DNA of 64,000 bases. It comes from Mesorhizobium jarvisii (lineage in GTDB: Bacteria; Pseudomonadota; Alphaproteobacteria; Rhizobiales; Rhizobiaceae). Made by a program: the position numbers and the translations under genes. Positions within the stretch are counted from its first letter, which is position 1. Each line of letters begins with the position of its first letter. The DNA lies in contig NZ_QZXA01000002.1 of assembly GCF_003601985.1 (NCBI RefSeq), positions 1-64,000 on the forward strand. The letters run 5' to 3'. The notes beneath the pieces were generated by a model, which saw nothing but the letters and a program-made list of their open reading frames with translations, was not told where the DNA came from and did no database searches. Shown in pieces: positions 1-8,351 of this stretch.

Positions 1-1
1 C

Positions 2-259
2 GCCAAGTTGGCCGGCCTGGCGCCGATCGCCAATGACAGTGGCAAGCGCAGCGGTCGAAGACCAGTGCGCGGCGGTCGGGCAGGGCCGCGCGGCGTCCTC
101 TTTCTCGTTGCCAGCATCGTTGCCAAAGCTTTCAAGCAACGGTTGCAGACTGCCGGAAAGGAGAAAATGGTCATCCGCATTGCGCTCGCCCGCAAGCTGC
201 TCGTCATTCTCAATGCAAAAGCACGCGACGCGCGTAACGAATTCGCAAATGCAACTTGA
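2..259 (+). pseudogene. IS110-family transposase, C-terminal remnant
   Basis: The open frame that enters the window at its left edge reads KLAGLAPIANDSGKRSGRRP, followed by a stretch containing ARKLLVILNAKARD. Both blocks are typical of the C-terminal transposase_20 region of IS110/IS116/IS902 transposases. Between them the usual link of a dozen or so residues after LVASIVA appears shortened, so the copy is probably internally deleted. No terminal repeats are visible, which is normal for IS110. The N-terminal DEDD catalytic half lies outside the window if it exists. I read it as a dead remnant, although the true 5' state cannot be seen. Confidence 0.7.
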
Positions 260-275
260 CACCTCAGATAGTCGC

Positions 276-328
276 TCATCCGTCTCGGCGCTGCGCGCCG
301 ATCCACCTTCTCCCACAAGGGAGAAGGA
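276..328. repeat. Dispersed palindromic repeat, half element
   Basis: The stretch runs from CTCATCCGTCTCGGCGC to CCTTCTCCCACAAGGGAGAAGG. Its reverse complement closely matches the left arm of the larger element at 48,659-48,813, including the GGATCGGCGCGCAGCGCCG core. The short terminal hairpin CCTTCTCCC/GGGAGAAGG recurs near 57,290. It is non-coding and lies directly after the transposase remnant. Confidence 0.7.
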
Positions 329-410
329 ACGAGCCGCCGCGTGTCGCCCGAAAATCTCGCCTTAACAAAGTGATACGATTGACATCTCGCCGATTGATTC
401 AGGCCGCCTC

Positions 411-515
411 ATGTCCCGTCACGTCACCTTCATGACCATCGACGATGCCTCCCATTATTCGCCCGACGAGCGCGCGGCGATCGTTGCCGCCTTTCGGATA
501 TCCTGTTCGAGCTGA
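411..515 (+). pseudogene. Possible phage terminase large-subunit fragment
   Basis: A 34-residue frame starting MSRHVTFMTIDDASHYSPDE and continuing RAAIVAAF resembles the stretch of phage terminase large subunits that usually reads like 'TWDDAPHLTPEE...IIASYPAHEREAR'. Similarity stops at residue 28 or so, after which the frame runs into a stop and no HEREAR-like continuation is found in another frame. If correct it is a prophage scrap next to the IS110 remnant. The match is from memory of the family pattern and is short, so confidence is low. Confidence 0.3.
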
Positions 516-660
516 TCGTGCGGAAGTTCAGGCCGGCGACGGAAGACTGAAAGGCCGCGAAGCGGGCTTCGGTATTGCCGATGATTGCTTCGTTATCTTC
601 CCGGCAGGCTACACGGCGCGAACGCGCTGATGGCCGTGGCGGCCTCGATATATGTGCCTC

Positions 661-867
661 TCAATGGAATCTGGTTTTGAAGACGCGAAAGACTTCGCAC
701 CAGAGGCGGAAATCGGCCAGTCTCCCGGCGAAGTGTGCTTCCATGGCACAGTAGGCCGCTGCGGTCTGCGCTTCCGGCCCATAGAGTTCGATTGCGGCAA
801 TGACTGCATCGTTAGGATCGGCAAAATCTGAAAGCCTGAGCGCCGCGCCATTGTCTGTCCGGAGCAT
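661..867 (-). CDS. Small conserved hypothetical protein (68 aa)
   Basis: This is a 68-residue soluble protein beginning MLRTDNGAALRLSDFADPND, with a helical alanine-rich centre (AAIELYGPEAQTAAAYCAME) and an aromatic C-terminus (RLWCEVFRVFKTRFH). I chose the ATG at 867 because AAGGTG precedes it at suitable spacing. An upstream in-frame extension is Arg/Cys-rich and unlike protein-coding sequence. Short proteins of this composition are common in Mesorhizobium-type genomes. No function is recognised, and no conserved neighbour is near it. It might also be read as a shadow, but its residue composition is protein-like. Confidence 0.5.
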   Translation of the reverse strand: MLRTDNGAALRLSDFADPNDAVIAAIELYGPEAQTAAAYCAMEAHFAGRLADFRLWCEVFRVFKTRFH

Positions 868-1384
868 CGAGCAACACCTTCTGTTCAGCGCCTTCAAGCC
901 GCATATGTGGCGCAAATCATGCCTGCGGCCCAGCGGCTTGGTTGCTAGTGGGGACTGGCAGCGGAAGGCCACTGGGCCTGACCGGCAGGGCCTTAAGGAT
1001 GGCAGCGCCGACTGGTGAAGATGTATGCACCCCCGCCCATATCAGCGAAACATGCGAACGAAGGAAGGGCACGGCGCGCTGGCTCCGGCCGGCGGGCTTT
1101 TCGACAGCTGCTCGCTCCTTGAAAACAGCGATTCAATCAGCCTCCGCTGAAATTGCCCCCAAAACGCCTTTGTTGGGGCGGAATGGAGCACCAATCGAAT
1201 GATGCGCTGGCCTCCCGTATCGTTGCAAAATACATGGCCGGCATCGTTGGGGAAGCCGAACTGATTTCGCTCTCCAGGCGGCCACGTTAAGCCAAATCGC
1301 ACGTGGATCGCATGTCGCCGGTATTGGGAACGGAAACAGGCTTCGCAGCTTCTATCTGAGCGAAGCTTGTTGAGGCAGGGCCTA
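868..1384. other. Intergenic stretch without recognisable gene
   Basis: Reading frames cross this stretch on both strands, but their translations are Arg/Ser/Pro-rich without any recognisable domain or ribosome-binding site. No hairpin, repeat or RNA gene was recognised. Together with positions 1-660 it looks like decayed DNA between mobile-element debris and the conserved genes that begin near 1,700. Confidence 0.5.
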
Positions 1385-1498
1385 ATGTTCAGTGACAGGG
1401 AAACCCGATTATTAGAAGCAGGGCTGTTCATGGCGGTGCCGCTCTCGATCCTGATCGCGGTCTTGGTGGTTAGCCTTACGTTTGGCTGGTTTGGGTGA
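1385..1498 (+). CDS. Possible small single-pass membrane peptide (37 aa)
   Basis: A 37-residue frame reads MFSDRETRLLEAGLFMAVPL and ends in an uninterrupted hydrophobic stretch, SILIAVLVVSLTFGWFG. It has the layout of a charged N-terminus plus one membrane helix. A purine-rich AGGCAGGG lies just upstream of the ATG. The next hairpin terminator at 1,590 would end its transcript. No family is recognised. The translation looks like a real rhizobial small membrane peptide, but the length leaves room for chance. Confidence 0.4.
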   Translation: MFSDRETRLLEAGLFMAVPLSILIAVLVVSLTFGWFG

Positions 1499-1589
1499 CA
1501 GATTGCACGCGGCGGGGCGCGGTCCAGGAATAGCTCCAGGCCTTGCCCTGCGTCCGAGAATTCGCGCCTGACGGCTCGATCGAGCCAAT

Positions 1590-1622
1590 GCCCGCCTCGG
1601 CTCACGCTGGGGCGGGCTTTTT
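1590..1622 (+). terminator. Rho-independent terminator
   Basis: A 7-bp perfect stem, GCCCGCC with GGCGGGC, is separated by 14 bases and followed by TTTTTG. It stands between the small membrane peptide and the acetyltransferase gene and would stop plus-strand transcripts. Confidence 0.7.
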
Positions 1623-1709
1623 GCGTTTGTGGCTCCTGCCCGGCCACTGCTATATCGCGGTGCAAGGTTGCCGGACTCGCGGCGGCGTTGATCCAGCCCG
1701 GGGTTACGG

Positions 1710-2180
1710 ATGCAGATTGAACGATATGACGGGAACCGTGAAATATTGCTGCCGCTGTTTGCCCTTGCCGACGATTCCCCCATGCAGGTTTCCAGCTATA
1801 TCGATGAGGGCGAAGTGCTGGTCGCGCGGGAGGGCAACAGGATCATCGGCCACGTGCAACTCATCGAGACAGGCGAGGGCGGTGTCTTCGAGATCAAGAG
1901 CCTGGCCGTTCGTCCGGCAAGGCAGAGCGAGGGCTTGGGGCGCGCCCTTGTCGCGGCGGCAGTCACCCGCTGCCGCGAGCGCCACGGCCGGCGCCTGATC
2001 GTGGCGACCGCGGCGGCCGATATCGGCAATTTGCGGTTTTACCAGAGACAGGGCTTTCGAATGTCTCGCATCGTGCAGGATGCGTTCGGGCCATCGACCG
2101 GTTACCCCGAAGGCTCGGCTGTGAACGGCATTCCGCTGCGCGACCAGGTGGTCTTCGAACGCGACCTCGGCGCGGATTGA
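1710..2180 (+). CDS. GNAT-family N-acetyltransferase
   Basis: This is a 156-residue cytoplasmic protein with a single acetyltransferase_1 fold. The acetyl-CoA loop is visible at residues 71-80 (RQSEGLGRAL, matching the R/QxxGxG/A pattern), preceded by the beta-4 strand FEIKSLAVRP. The later segment NLRFYQRQGF is the usual 'N..A..fYek.GF' motif. It would transfer an acetyl group from acetyl-CoA to an amine on a small molecule or protein; the substrate cannot be read from sequence. It is monocistronic, bounded by terminators at about 1,590 and 2,234. The ATG at 1,710 has only a weak GGGG upstream, so the start is not certain. Confidence 0.85.
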   Translation: MQIERYDGNREILLPLFALADDSPMQVSSYIDEGEVLVAREGNRIIGHVQLIETGEGGVFEIKSLAVRPARQSEGLGRALVAAAVTRCRERHGRRLIVATAAADIGNLRFYQRQGFRMSRIVQDAFGPSTGYPEGSAVNGIPLRDQVVFERDLGAD

Positions 2181-2233
2181 GGTGAGGATCGTCCACCCCG
2201 CGCTCCAGCTTCGGGACTGTCGCAAACCATCCA

Positions 2234-2267
2234 ATAGCCCGCTCCGGTTCGCCGGGAGGGCTATTTT
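2234..2267. terminator. Bidirectional terminator between convergent genes
   Basis: ATAGCCC pairs with GGGCTAT around an inner CCGG/CCGG pairing, followed by TTT on the plus strand and with A-rich sequence before it. It separates the acetyltransferase gene from the convergent membrane-protein gene. Confidence 0.65.
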
Positions 2268-2279
2268 GCGTTTCTGGGC

Positions 2280-2987
2280 TTAGGCGAGGATGTTGACGGC
2301 GCGGGCGGCGACCAGTGCGATCGTCAGCAGCGATATCATCGACTCGGCCATCATCAAAAGCTTGGCCCGCTGCGACAGCGGCAAGGTGTCGGTCGGCGAA
2401 AACGCCGTCGCATTGGTGAAGGCGAGGAAGAAATAGTCGACGAAGCCAGGCAGCCAGTCGCGGATCTCGCGGTCGTTCAAGGTCATTTGCGGGAACAGGA
2501 AGTCGGAATGGGCGCGATTGACGAGGCCGCAGGTCGGCGGCCCGCCGCGGTCCGTGCTCCAGAACCACAAGGCAAAGACGATGACATTGGTGACCCAAAT
2601 GTTGAGCGCGTCGATGAGCAGCGTCTGGCCGGTGGAGCCGGCATGGCCCGCCAGCAAGGCGCGCACCAGGAACACCAGCGAACCGCAATTCATGATGCTG
2701 ACGACGCCGGTCATCACCAGCGCGGTCCTGCGGATGATGACGCGAAACCGGCCGACCAGATACCAGTGCTCCTCCTCGACCGCTTTCTGGCTGGCGACCT
2801 GTGTCCAGGCGGTGGCGACGGACAGGGGCACGAGCAGGGCGGCCTCCAGCGCCGGCGCCAGCCAGCGCGGGCCGAACGAAAGATCGTTGATCACTAGGAG
2901 CTGCAAACAAATGATGACGAGGACCGCCGCGCGTGCCAGCCAGAAGTCGAGCGCGCGATGGTGGATGACGGCATGCTGGTGACGCAT
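2280..2987 (-). CDS. Conserved multi-pass membrane protein
   Basis: With the ATG at 2,987 this is a 235-residue protein with about six hydrophobic segments. An aromatic amphipathic stretch (LPGFVDYFFLAFTNATAF) is followed by SPTDTLPLSQRAKLLMMAES and a final helix. The 'sPTDt.pls..ak...m.es..sl' pattern before the last helix recalls P-loop/filter-like layouts and DUF1345-type proteins, but I cannot assign a family with confidence. An in-frame extension to 3,137 begins at TTG and would leave almost no room for divergent promoters, so I prefer 2,987 although its ribosome-binding site is weak. It is divergent from the glycosyltransferase gene. Confidence 0.7.
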   Translation of the reverse strand: MRHQHAVIHHRALDFWLARAAVLVIICLQLLVINDLSFGPRWLAPALEAALLVPLSVATAWTQVASQKAVEEEHWYLVGRFRVIIRRTALVMTGVVSIMNCGSLVFLVRALLAGHAGSTGQTLLIDALNIWVTNVIVFALWFWSTDRGGPPTCGLVNRAHSDFLFPQMTLNDREIRDWLPGFVDYFFLAFTNATAFSPTDTLPLSQRAKLLMMAESMISLLTIALVAARAVNILA

Positions 2988-3163
2988 CGAATATCCGGGA
3001 TGTTCAGACAGGATCAAATGGGCGGCTGTTCTGCCGGGGGAGGGCAACGGAGCGCCGAAATTCCTGCCCAATCTTGGTCTTGCAATGGCCTGCAAGTATA
3101 CTTTTTCGTAAGCTTTGACGTTGGGGCTGTTCGGCAAACCGGACGATGTGGTTTAAGCGCCGC

Positions 3164-4732
3164 ATGGTGGGAATAGACGACTCCATGGATGGTTGGGAGC
3201 CGGCGGGGCTGACTGCCGCCGGCCTTGACTCGTCATCGGTATGGCCCGGCCTGCTCCGCCATCCCTGGTATTTGTTGGCGCTTTTGTGCCTGGTGCAGAT
3301 CCTGTGCTGGACGGTGGTGCCGGCACTGATCGATCCCGCCCCGCCCGGCGATGTGGTGGAAGGTTTCATGTGGGGCCGCGAATGGGTGCTGTTGACCTAC
3401 AAGCACCCGCAGCTTCCAGGCTGGCTGCTCGAAACCAGCCATCTTCTGACCGGATCGTTCCGCTGGCCACAATATATGCTTGCCCAGCTGACGATCTCGT
3501 CGACCTTCATCCTGGTCTATCTGCTGGCCCGCGACATGCTCGGGCAAAGCCGTGCGCTGGCCGCCGTGCTTTTGATGCCGTCGGTCTATTTCTTCGGCTG
3601 GCCGACCCCGCAATTCAATCATGACTACGCGCAGATGCCGTTCTGGGCGGCCATTTGCTGGTTGCTCTGGCGCGCCGGCCGTGGCGGCGGGCCGGGCTGG
3701 TGGCTGGCGCTCGGACTGGTGTCGGGCGTCGGGCTCTATGCCAAGTTCTCCACCGGCCTGCTGCTTGCCTTCGGCGCGCTCTGGCTGTTGTGTGACGCAC
3801 GCGCGCGCAGCCGGCTGGCGACGCCCTGGCCATGGCTCGGCCTTGCCGTCTTTCTCGCCGTTGCCGCGCCGCTGGCCATCGCGCTCTACCGCATCGATTT
3901 CCTGCCGCTGACCTATTTCGCAGCCCGCGACCAATGGGTGACCGAAAACCGGGCGCGTCTCTACTACATCGGCGTCCAGATGGCCGGGCTCTCCGGCTTT
4001 CTTCTGGTGCTGACGATATCCGGGTTGTTGCGGCGCTCGCCGGCCCCAGAAGCGCCGGTCGAGCGCGGCATTCTGGTCTATCTCGTGTGGATGGGGCTCG
4101 GCCCGGCGACCCTGATCATGGTGGCCTCGTTGTTCACCGGCACCGGCGAGTCCTGGGGCGCGCCGATGTACAATCTTGTCGGCGTCACGGTGCTCGCCTT
4201 TCTTGGCCACCGGCTCGGCGCCATCGAGATGCGAAGGCTGGCGATCTGCGCGTTCCTCTGCATCCTCACCATGTCGGGTGCCTATGCGGCGCTGCGCTGG
4301 ACGGGCTGCAATGTGCGGGGGCGCCTGGACGCCGTCTGCTGGCCGGCACAGCCGATCGCGGACGAGGCCGAGGCGGTCTGGCACGCGGCGGCGCCCGGCC
4401 GGCTCGACATTGTCGGCGGCGATACCCAGGTGGCTATGCTGGCGGGCCTCAATGCCTATGACAAGCCGTCGATCTTCACCGATCTCGATACGCGGTTCGC
4501 GCCCTGGATCACCAGGCAGCGCTTGCACGACCACGGCATGCTGATGGTTTGGCCAGGGCATGACGTTCCGCCGCAGTTGCAGACATGGCTGGGCAACCTC
4601 CCGGTCAAGACGGTTCTTTTCAATTGGTCGCGCACGGCGCCGCCGGTGGCAATCAGCTTTGCCGCCATTCCGCCCGGCACGCTGTATCCGCCGCTTGCCG
4701 TCGACAGCCGGACCCTGCATCCGGGCAACTGA
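3164..4732 (+). CDS. PMT_2/ArnT-like membrane glycosyltransferase
   Basis: This protein of about 522 residues has 10-12 hydrophobic helices in the N-terminal two thirds and a soluble C-terminal part. The first loop carries the family's acidic start of the catalytic loop (PALIDPAPPGDVVEGFMWG), then KHPQLPGWLLE, and NHDYAQMPFWAAICWLLWRA as in PMT_2/glycosyltransferase 39 proteins. Such enzymes move a sugar from a polyprenyl-phosphate donor to an envelope acceptor on the periplasmic face. Donor and acceptor are unknown. No lipid A or glycan gene lies next to it. Starts at 3,146, 3,164 or 3,185 are all possible because none has a clear ribosome-binding site. Confidence 0.75.
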   Translation: MVGIDDSMDGWEPAGLTAAGLDSSSVWPGLLRHPWYLLALLCLVQILCWTVVPALIDPAPPGDVVEGFMWGREWVLLTYKHPQLPGWLLETSHLLTGSFRWPQYMLAQLTISSTFILVYLLARDMLGQSRALAAVLLMPSVYFFGWPTPQFNHDYAQMPFWAAICWLLWRAGRGGGPGWWLALGLVSGVGLYAKFSTGLLLAFGALWLLCDARARSRLATPWPWLGLAVFLAVAAPLAIALYRIDFLPLTYFAARDQWVTENRARLYYIGVQMAGLSGFLLVLTISGLLRRSPAPEAPVERGILVYLVWMGLGPATLIMVASLFTGTGESWGAPMYNLVGVTVLAFLGHRLGAIEMRRLAICAFLCILTMSGAYAALRWTGCNVRGRLDAVCWPAQPIADEAEAVWHAAAPGRLDIVGGDTQVAMLAGLNAYDKPSIFTDLDTRFAPWITRQRLHDHGMLMVWPGHDVPPQLQTWLGNLPVKTVLFNWSRTAPPVAISFAAIPPGTLYPPLAVDSRTLHPGN

Positions 4733-4906
4733 AACGGTTCGATCCCCGACCGCGTCGTGATATCGTTCGCTCATGGCCGCGTTGTTTCCACGCGACTGGA
4801 CGAAGCGGACGACAATGCCCATCTATTGGGAAATCCAATTTTGTCCGCGCAATTCCGGGCGGGAAACCGCTACATGAGCTGGAATTGCCTTTTGAGGAGA
4901 CGTGAC

Positions 4907-5425
4907 ATGGCGACTTCGACCGAACGCGCAGTGCTTGCCGGTGGCTGTTTCTGGGGCATGCAGGATCTGATACGGCGCTATCCCGGCGTCATCTCCACGC
5001 GTGTCGGCTATAGCGGCGGGGATGTAGCCAACGCCACCTATCGCAACCACGGCACCCATGCCGAAGCCATCGAGATCAATTTCGATCCGGCCGTGATCAG
5101 CTATCGCACGCTGCTGGAGCGCTTTTTCCAGATCCACGATCCGACGACGCGCAACCGCCAGGGCAACGATGTCGGGATGAGCTACCGTTCGGCGATCTAC
5201 TATACGAGCGACGAGCAGAAACGCGTCGCCGAAGACACCATCGCCGATGTCGATGCTTCCGGCCTGTGGCCTGGCAAGGTCGTCACGGAAGTCGCGCCGG
5301 CCGGCGCCTTCTGGGAAGCCGAGCCCGAGCACCAGGATTATCTGGAGAAATATCCAAACGGCTACACCTGCCACTTCGTCAGGCCGGGCTGGAAACTGCC
5401 GGTTCGCGAAAAGGCCGCATCCTAA
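4907..5425 (+). CDS. msrA: Peptide-methionine (S)-S-oxide reductase MsrA
   Basis: This 172-residue protein reduces methionine-S-sulfoxide in proteins in the cytoplasm. The catalytic motif GCFWG is present with Cys14. Conserved surroundings are visible: [41 protein letters not shown] and EPEHQDYL. A second cysteine at residue 154 (NGYTCHF) could act as resolving cysteine. The length is typical for a single-domain MsrA. The ATG at 4,907 is preceded by GAGGAGA. The gene stands alone: a terminator follows at 5,462 and no msrB is adjacent. Confidence 0.95.
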   Translation: MATSTERAVLAGGCFWGMQDLIRRYPGVISTRVGYSGGDVANATYRNHGTHAEAIEINFDPAVISYRTLLERFFQIHDPTTRNRQGNDVGMSYRSAIYYTSDEQKRVAEDTIADVDASGLWPGKVVTEVAPAGAFWEAEPEHQDYLEKYPNGYTCHFVRPGWKLPVREKAAS

Positions 5426-5461
5426 CGGTTGGCACAAAGCATCGTTGGAAGTGATATCGAA

Positions 5462-5490
5462 AAGCCGCCGGATGTCCGGCGGCTTTTTTG
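5462..5490. terminator. Terminator between msrA and convergent small gene
   Basis: AAGCCGCCGG pairs with CCGGCGGCTT around the loop ATGT, then a run of T. It is a strong rho-independent terminator for msrA, and its A-rich left flank may also serve the convergent gene. Confidence 0.85.
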
Positions 5491-5505
5491 TTTTTGGACA
5501 ATCAC

Positions 5506-5814
5506 TTACTTGCCACAGTTGTTGTCGTTCACGGTGGGCGCCGTCAAATTGCCGTTGGCATCGGACTGCGCACCTTGTGGGTTGGTCGGGCAATTCCGAT
5601 CCGCATTGGAGTTCATGTCGCCCGGCGCGATGGTGGTGCTGTTGGTAATTGCCGGATCGACCGTATTGGGCGAAGCCGGCGTGCTCGGGTCTACAGTCAC
5701 TGAGTGGCCGCTGCCGCCTGACCCATCCATGCCGTTTGCGGTGTTGCTTTGCGCCATCGCGGAAGTGGCAAGCGCAACGGTGAACGCCGAAGCTGCGAGG
5801 ATTTTCATGAACAT
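5506..5814 (-). CDS. Small exported protein of unknown function
   Basis: This is a 102-residue protein with a clear signal peptide (MFMKILAASAFTVALATSAMA, cleavage before Gln22). The mature part is low in hydrophobicity and rich in Asn, Ser, Thr, Pro and Gly, and ends ...CPTNPQ...NDNNCGK with two cysteines that could form one disulfide. I chose the ATG at 5,814 because GGAGG precedes it; a longer reading upstream is Pro/Arg-rich and not credible. It is probably a periplasmic or secreted disordered protein. No family is recognised. The promoter would lie in the 200 bp shared with the riboswitch-led thiamin operon. Confidence 0.7.
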   Translation of the reverse strand: MFMKILAASAFTVALATSAMAQSNTANGMDGSGGSGHSVTVDPSTPASPNTVDPAITNSTTIAPGDMNSNADRNCPTNPQGAQSDANGNLTAPTVNDNNCGK

Positions 5815-6013
5815 GGTTTTGCCTCCATTTCTGTGAACTCGCCGCGTTGCGACTGGTGGGACAACCTCTCGGCTTGGCGAAGGTTCCCCATAAAATTCCG
5901 ACTGCGCGGCGTCGCCAGCGTCCACGCAACGGCCAGAGTTGGTGCAACGCTTTTGGCCCGGTGCGCTGAAAAAACGGCTTCCCCTTCCGTTCGAATGGTG
6001 CTTTAACGCGTCC

Positions 6014-6108
6014 ATCCACAGGGGTGCTCCGTACGGTCGGGGCTGAGACGGGGGCGGCAAGCCCACAGACCCTAGAAGCTGATCTGGGTAATACCAGCGG
6101 AGCGAGGC
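6014..6108 (+). promoter_or_regulatory. TPP riboswitch (THI element)
   Basis: Conserved thiamin-pyrophosphate aptamer elements appear in order. GGGGTGCTC starts at 6,021, GGCTGAGA ends at 6,048, and GACCCT is at 6,068-6,073. The sensor arm CTGATCTGGGTAATACCAGC is at 6,079-6,098, and the closing GCGAGG follows. The 3' strand runs to within a few bases of the ATG at 6,114, so ligand binding would hide the ribosome-binding site. Translational repression of the downstream ykoF-like/thiXZY operon by TPP is the expected mode. Confidence 0.95.
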
Positions 6109-6113
6109 GGGCT

Positions 6114-6722
6114 ATGTTTTCAGGCGCACAGATTTCCCTATATCCCATGGCCGACGATTTCGTCGGCGTCATCCTGGGCGCGCTCGGCGCGCTCGATCCC
6201 TACCGGGACAGGCTCCGGATCGAAACCGACGACATCTCGACCTTGCTGGTCGGGCCGCCCGAAGTGTTGTTCCCGGCGCTGCGCGACCTGTTCGTGGCGG
6301 CGGCGCAGAGCGGCAAGCATTGCGTGCTGTCGGCCGCCATTTCGCGCGGCTGTCCTGGCGAGCCGGACGATCCGATCTGCCGCTCCGACGCGTTTGGCGG
6401 GCCTGTCGGGCCGCTCGGGCCGCGCAAGGAAGCCGCCATCGCCGCCGTGCGCAGTGCTGCTGCCACCGGCCAGCCGGCGGCGGCGCAGTTCTCGCTCTAT
6501 GTGATGGGCACCGGCGACCACATGGATGAGATCTATGGCTGCATCGATTTCCTGAAACAGTCCGGCGTCTACGATCGCTCCAAGAATTTTTGCACCAAAC
6601 TGCGCGGCGATACCGGCGCGATCTTTTCGGCGCTGAACGAAGCCTTCTGCCGCTTCGGACCGGGCGCGGGTCACGTAACCCTTGACGTCACGGTTTCCGC
6701 CAACAGCCCCACCGCTGTCTGA
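6114..6722 (+). CDS. YkoF-like thiamin/HMP-binding protein
   Basis: This 202-residue protein is built of two similar halves. The first starts GAQISLYPMADDFVGVILGA and the second AAQFSLYVMGTGDHMDEIYG, matching the tandem ferredoxin-like repeats of the YkoF family, which bind thiamin or its hydroxymethylpyrimidine moiety. It is the first gene behind the TPP riboswitch and 46 bp ahead of the transporter permease gene. It therefore probably handles the pyrimidine ligand in the cytoplasm during uptake or salvage. The start at 6,114 is fixed by the riboswitch and the GAGGCGGG overlapping its 3' end. The repeats are clear; the exact ligand is inferred. Confidence 0.85.
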   Translation: MFSGAQISLYPMADDFVGVILGALGALDPYRDRLRIETDDISTLLVGPPEVLFPALRDLFVAAAQSGKHCVLSAAISRGCPGEPDDPICRSDAFGGPVGPLGPRKEAAIAAVRSAAATGQPAAAQFSLYVMGTGDHMDEIYGCIDFLKQSGVYDRSKNFCTKLRGDTGAIFSALNEAFCRFGPGAGHVTLDVTVSANSPTAV

Positions 6723-6768
6723 GTCTGAAACACCCGCTTGCTCTACGCGCGGTCAAGGTTGTCCTCTC

Positions 6769-7587
6769 GTGGTCTCATTGTCGTCAAGCCGCCCGCGGCA
6801 GCTCGCGGGTCTCTTCGCCAGGGCGGCACCGGCCGTGATGTCGGTCGGGTTGCTGCTCGTGGCCTGGGAACTCTACGCAAATTATTCCGGCATCAAGCCG
6901 ACGATCCTGCCGGCGCCGTCGCGCGTCTTCGAACAGGCGACGCTCAATCGCGAGGCGCTGATCGACAACGCCGTTCCCACCATCCGCGCCACGCTGATCG
7001 GCTTTGCCTGCTCGCTCGGCGCCGCTTTCGCGCTGTCGATGCTGGTCGACTTCTTCCAGCCGCTGCGGCGCGCGCTGTTCCCTGTCTTCATCGTCAGCCA
7101 GACCTTGCCGCTGGTGGCCATCGCGCCGCTGGTGGTGCTGTGGTTCGGCTTCGGTCTGACGCCAAAGATCATGCTGGTGGCGCTGGTCACCTTTTTCCCG
7201 ATGCTGGTGGCTCTGGTGCAGGGCTACGAGGCGACCGAGGTGGAGATCGGCCAGATGCTGCGCGCCATGGGGGCAGGGCGCTGGCGTGTCTTCGTTCTGG
7301 CGCGGCTGCCTTCGGCACTGCCCTATTTCTTCGCCGGCCTGCGGATCTCCATCACCTATGCCGTGGTCGGCGCCATCTTCGCCGAATATGCCGGTGCGGC
7401 CAAGGGACTGGGCATCTACATGCTCAACGCCAAGAACAATTTCCGCCCCGATCTGGTGCTGGCCGCGGTCGGCGTGAGTGCCGCGCTCACGCTGATCCTG
7501 TTCGGGCTGACGGCGCTCTTGCAGCGCCTCGCCATGCCCTGGGAACGGATCGGCCGTCAGCCGGCAGGGAAGGGGCCGGGGCGATGA
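6769..7587 (+). CDS. thiX: ThiX, ABC permease for thiamin precursor (HMP)
   Basis: This 272-residue inner-membrane permease of the BPD_transp_1 (SsuC/TauC/ThiX) family has about six helices. The cytoplasmic coupling loop is seen as EQMLRAMGAGRWRVF-like sequence (residues EIGQMLRAMGAGRWRVFVLA), and the terminal helices follow EYAGAAKGLGIYM. It works with ThiY and ThiZ to import hydroxymethylpyrimidine-type precursors. The GTG at 6,769 is preferred because AAGG lies eight bases upstream. Upstream in-frame codons to 6,682 overlap the previous gene and encode a Pro/Ser/Cys-rich leader unlike a permease. The stop overlaps the thiZ start (ATGA). Confidence 0.88.
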   Translation: MVSLSSSRPRQLAGLFARAAPAVMSVGLLLVAWELYANYSGIKPTILPAPSRVFEQATLNREALIDNAVPTIRATLIGFACSLGAAFALSMLVDFFQPLRRALFPVFIVSQTLPLVAIAPLVVLWFGFGLTPKIMLVALVTFFPMLVALVQGYEATEVEIGQMLRAMGAGRWRVFVLARLPSALPYFFAGLRISITYAVVGAIFAEYAGAAKGLGIYMLNAKNNFRPDLVLAAVGVSAALTLILFGLTALLQRLAMPWERIGRQPAGKGPGR

Positions 7588-8351
7588 GCCGGCTCGAATT
7601 GCGGCATGTGCGCAAGGCGTTTGGCGGGCTCGACGTGCTCGCCGACATTTCGCTCAGCGTCGGTGCCGGCGAATTCGTCTCGATCCTTGGGCCTTCGGGC
7701 GCCGGCAAGTCGACGCTGTTCCAGCTTCTGACGGGTGCCGAGCATGGCGAAGGCGAGATGTTGTTCGACGGCATGCCGCTCGACGACCATGGCCGGCATT
7801 TCGCATTCATGCCGCAGCGCGACGCCCTGATGCCGTGGCGGCGCATCCTCGACAACACGACACTCGGGCTTGAAGTGCAAGGCGTCAGACGCCAGGTGGC
7901 GCGGGCGCGGGTCGTGCCGCTGCTTGCAGAGTTCGGCCTTGCCGGCTTCGAGCGGCATTTTCCGGCACAGCTTTCCGGCGGCATGCGCCAGCGCGCGGCG
8001 CTTTTGCGCACGGTGGTGCAGGAGCGCGACATGCTTTTGCTCGACGAACCGTTCGGCGCGCTCGACGCATTGACCCGTGCGGCCATGCAGCGCTGGCTTG
8101 AGCAGATGTGGCGTCACCATCGCTGGACGGCGCTGCTGATCACCCACGATGTGCGCGAGGCGGTGTTCCTGTCCGACCGCATCTATGTGCTGTCGGCGCG
8201 TCCGGCCCGTGTGTTGCGTGAGATCACGGTGCCCTTGCCGCGTCCGCGAGATCCGACTGGCGCCGCCGCGCAGCAGGCCGGCGCACTCGAGGCCGAGATC
8301 CTCGACATCTTGCTCAACCCTCAACCATCCAAAGGACATGACCATGACTGA
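7584..8351 (+). CDS. thiZ: ThiZ, ABC ATPase for thiamin precursor
   Basis: This 255-residue ATPase has Walker A GPSGAGKS (residues 36-43), the Q-loop MPQRDALMPWRR, signature LSGGMRQRA, Walker B MLLLDEPFGALD and switch histidine in LLITHDVREA. The MPQRD...PWR Q-loop is typical of the nitrate/taurine/ThiZ group. It powers the ThiXYZ importer. The gene overlaps thiX by four bases (ATGA) and overlaps the thiY start by a few bases, so the three are translationally coupled under the upstream TPP riboswitch. Confidence 0.9.
   Translation: MSRLELRHVRKAFGGLDVLADISLSVGAGEFVSILGPSGAGKSTLFQLLTGAEHGEGEMLFDGMPLDDHGRHFAFMPQRDALMPWRRILDNTTLGLEVQGVRRQVARARVVPLLAEFGLAGFERHFPAQLSGGMRQRAALLRTVVQERDMLLLDEPFGALDALTRAAMQRWLEQMWRHHRWTALLITHDVREAVFLSDRIYVLSARPARVLREITVPLPRPRDPTGAAAQQAGALEAEILDILLNPQPSKGHDHD

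Noticed and set aside
3233..4822. A 529-codon open frame on the minus strand opposite the glycosyltransferase gene
   Set aside because: Its translation is Arg/Gln/Gly-rich without any domain, and the plus strand encodes a clear membrane enzyme. It is an antisense shadow caused by high GC.
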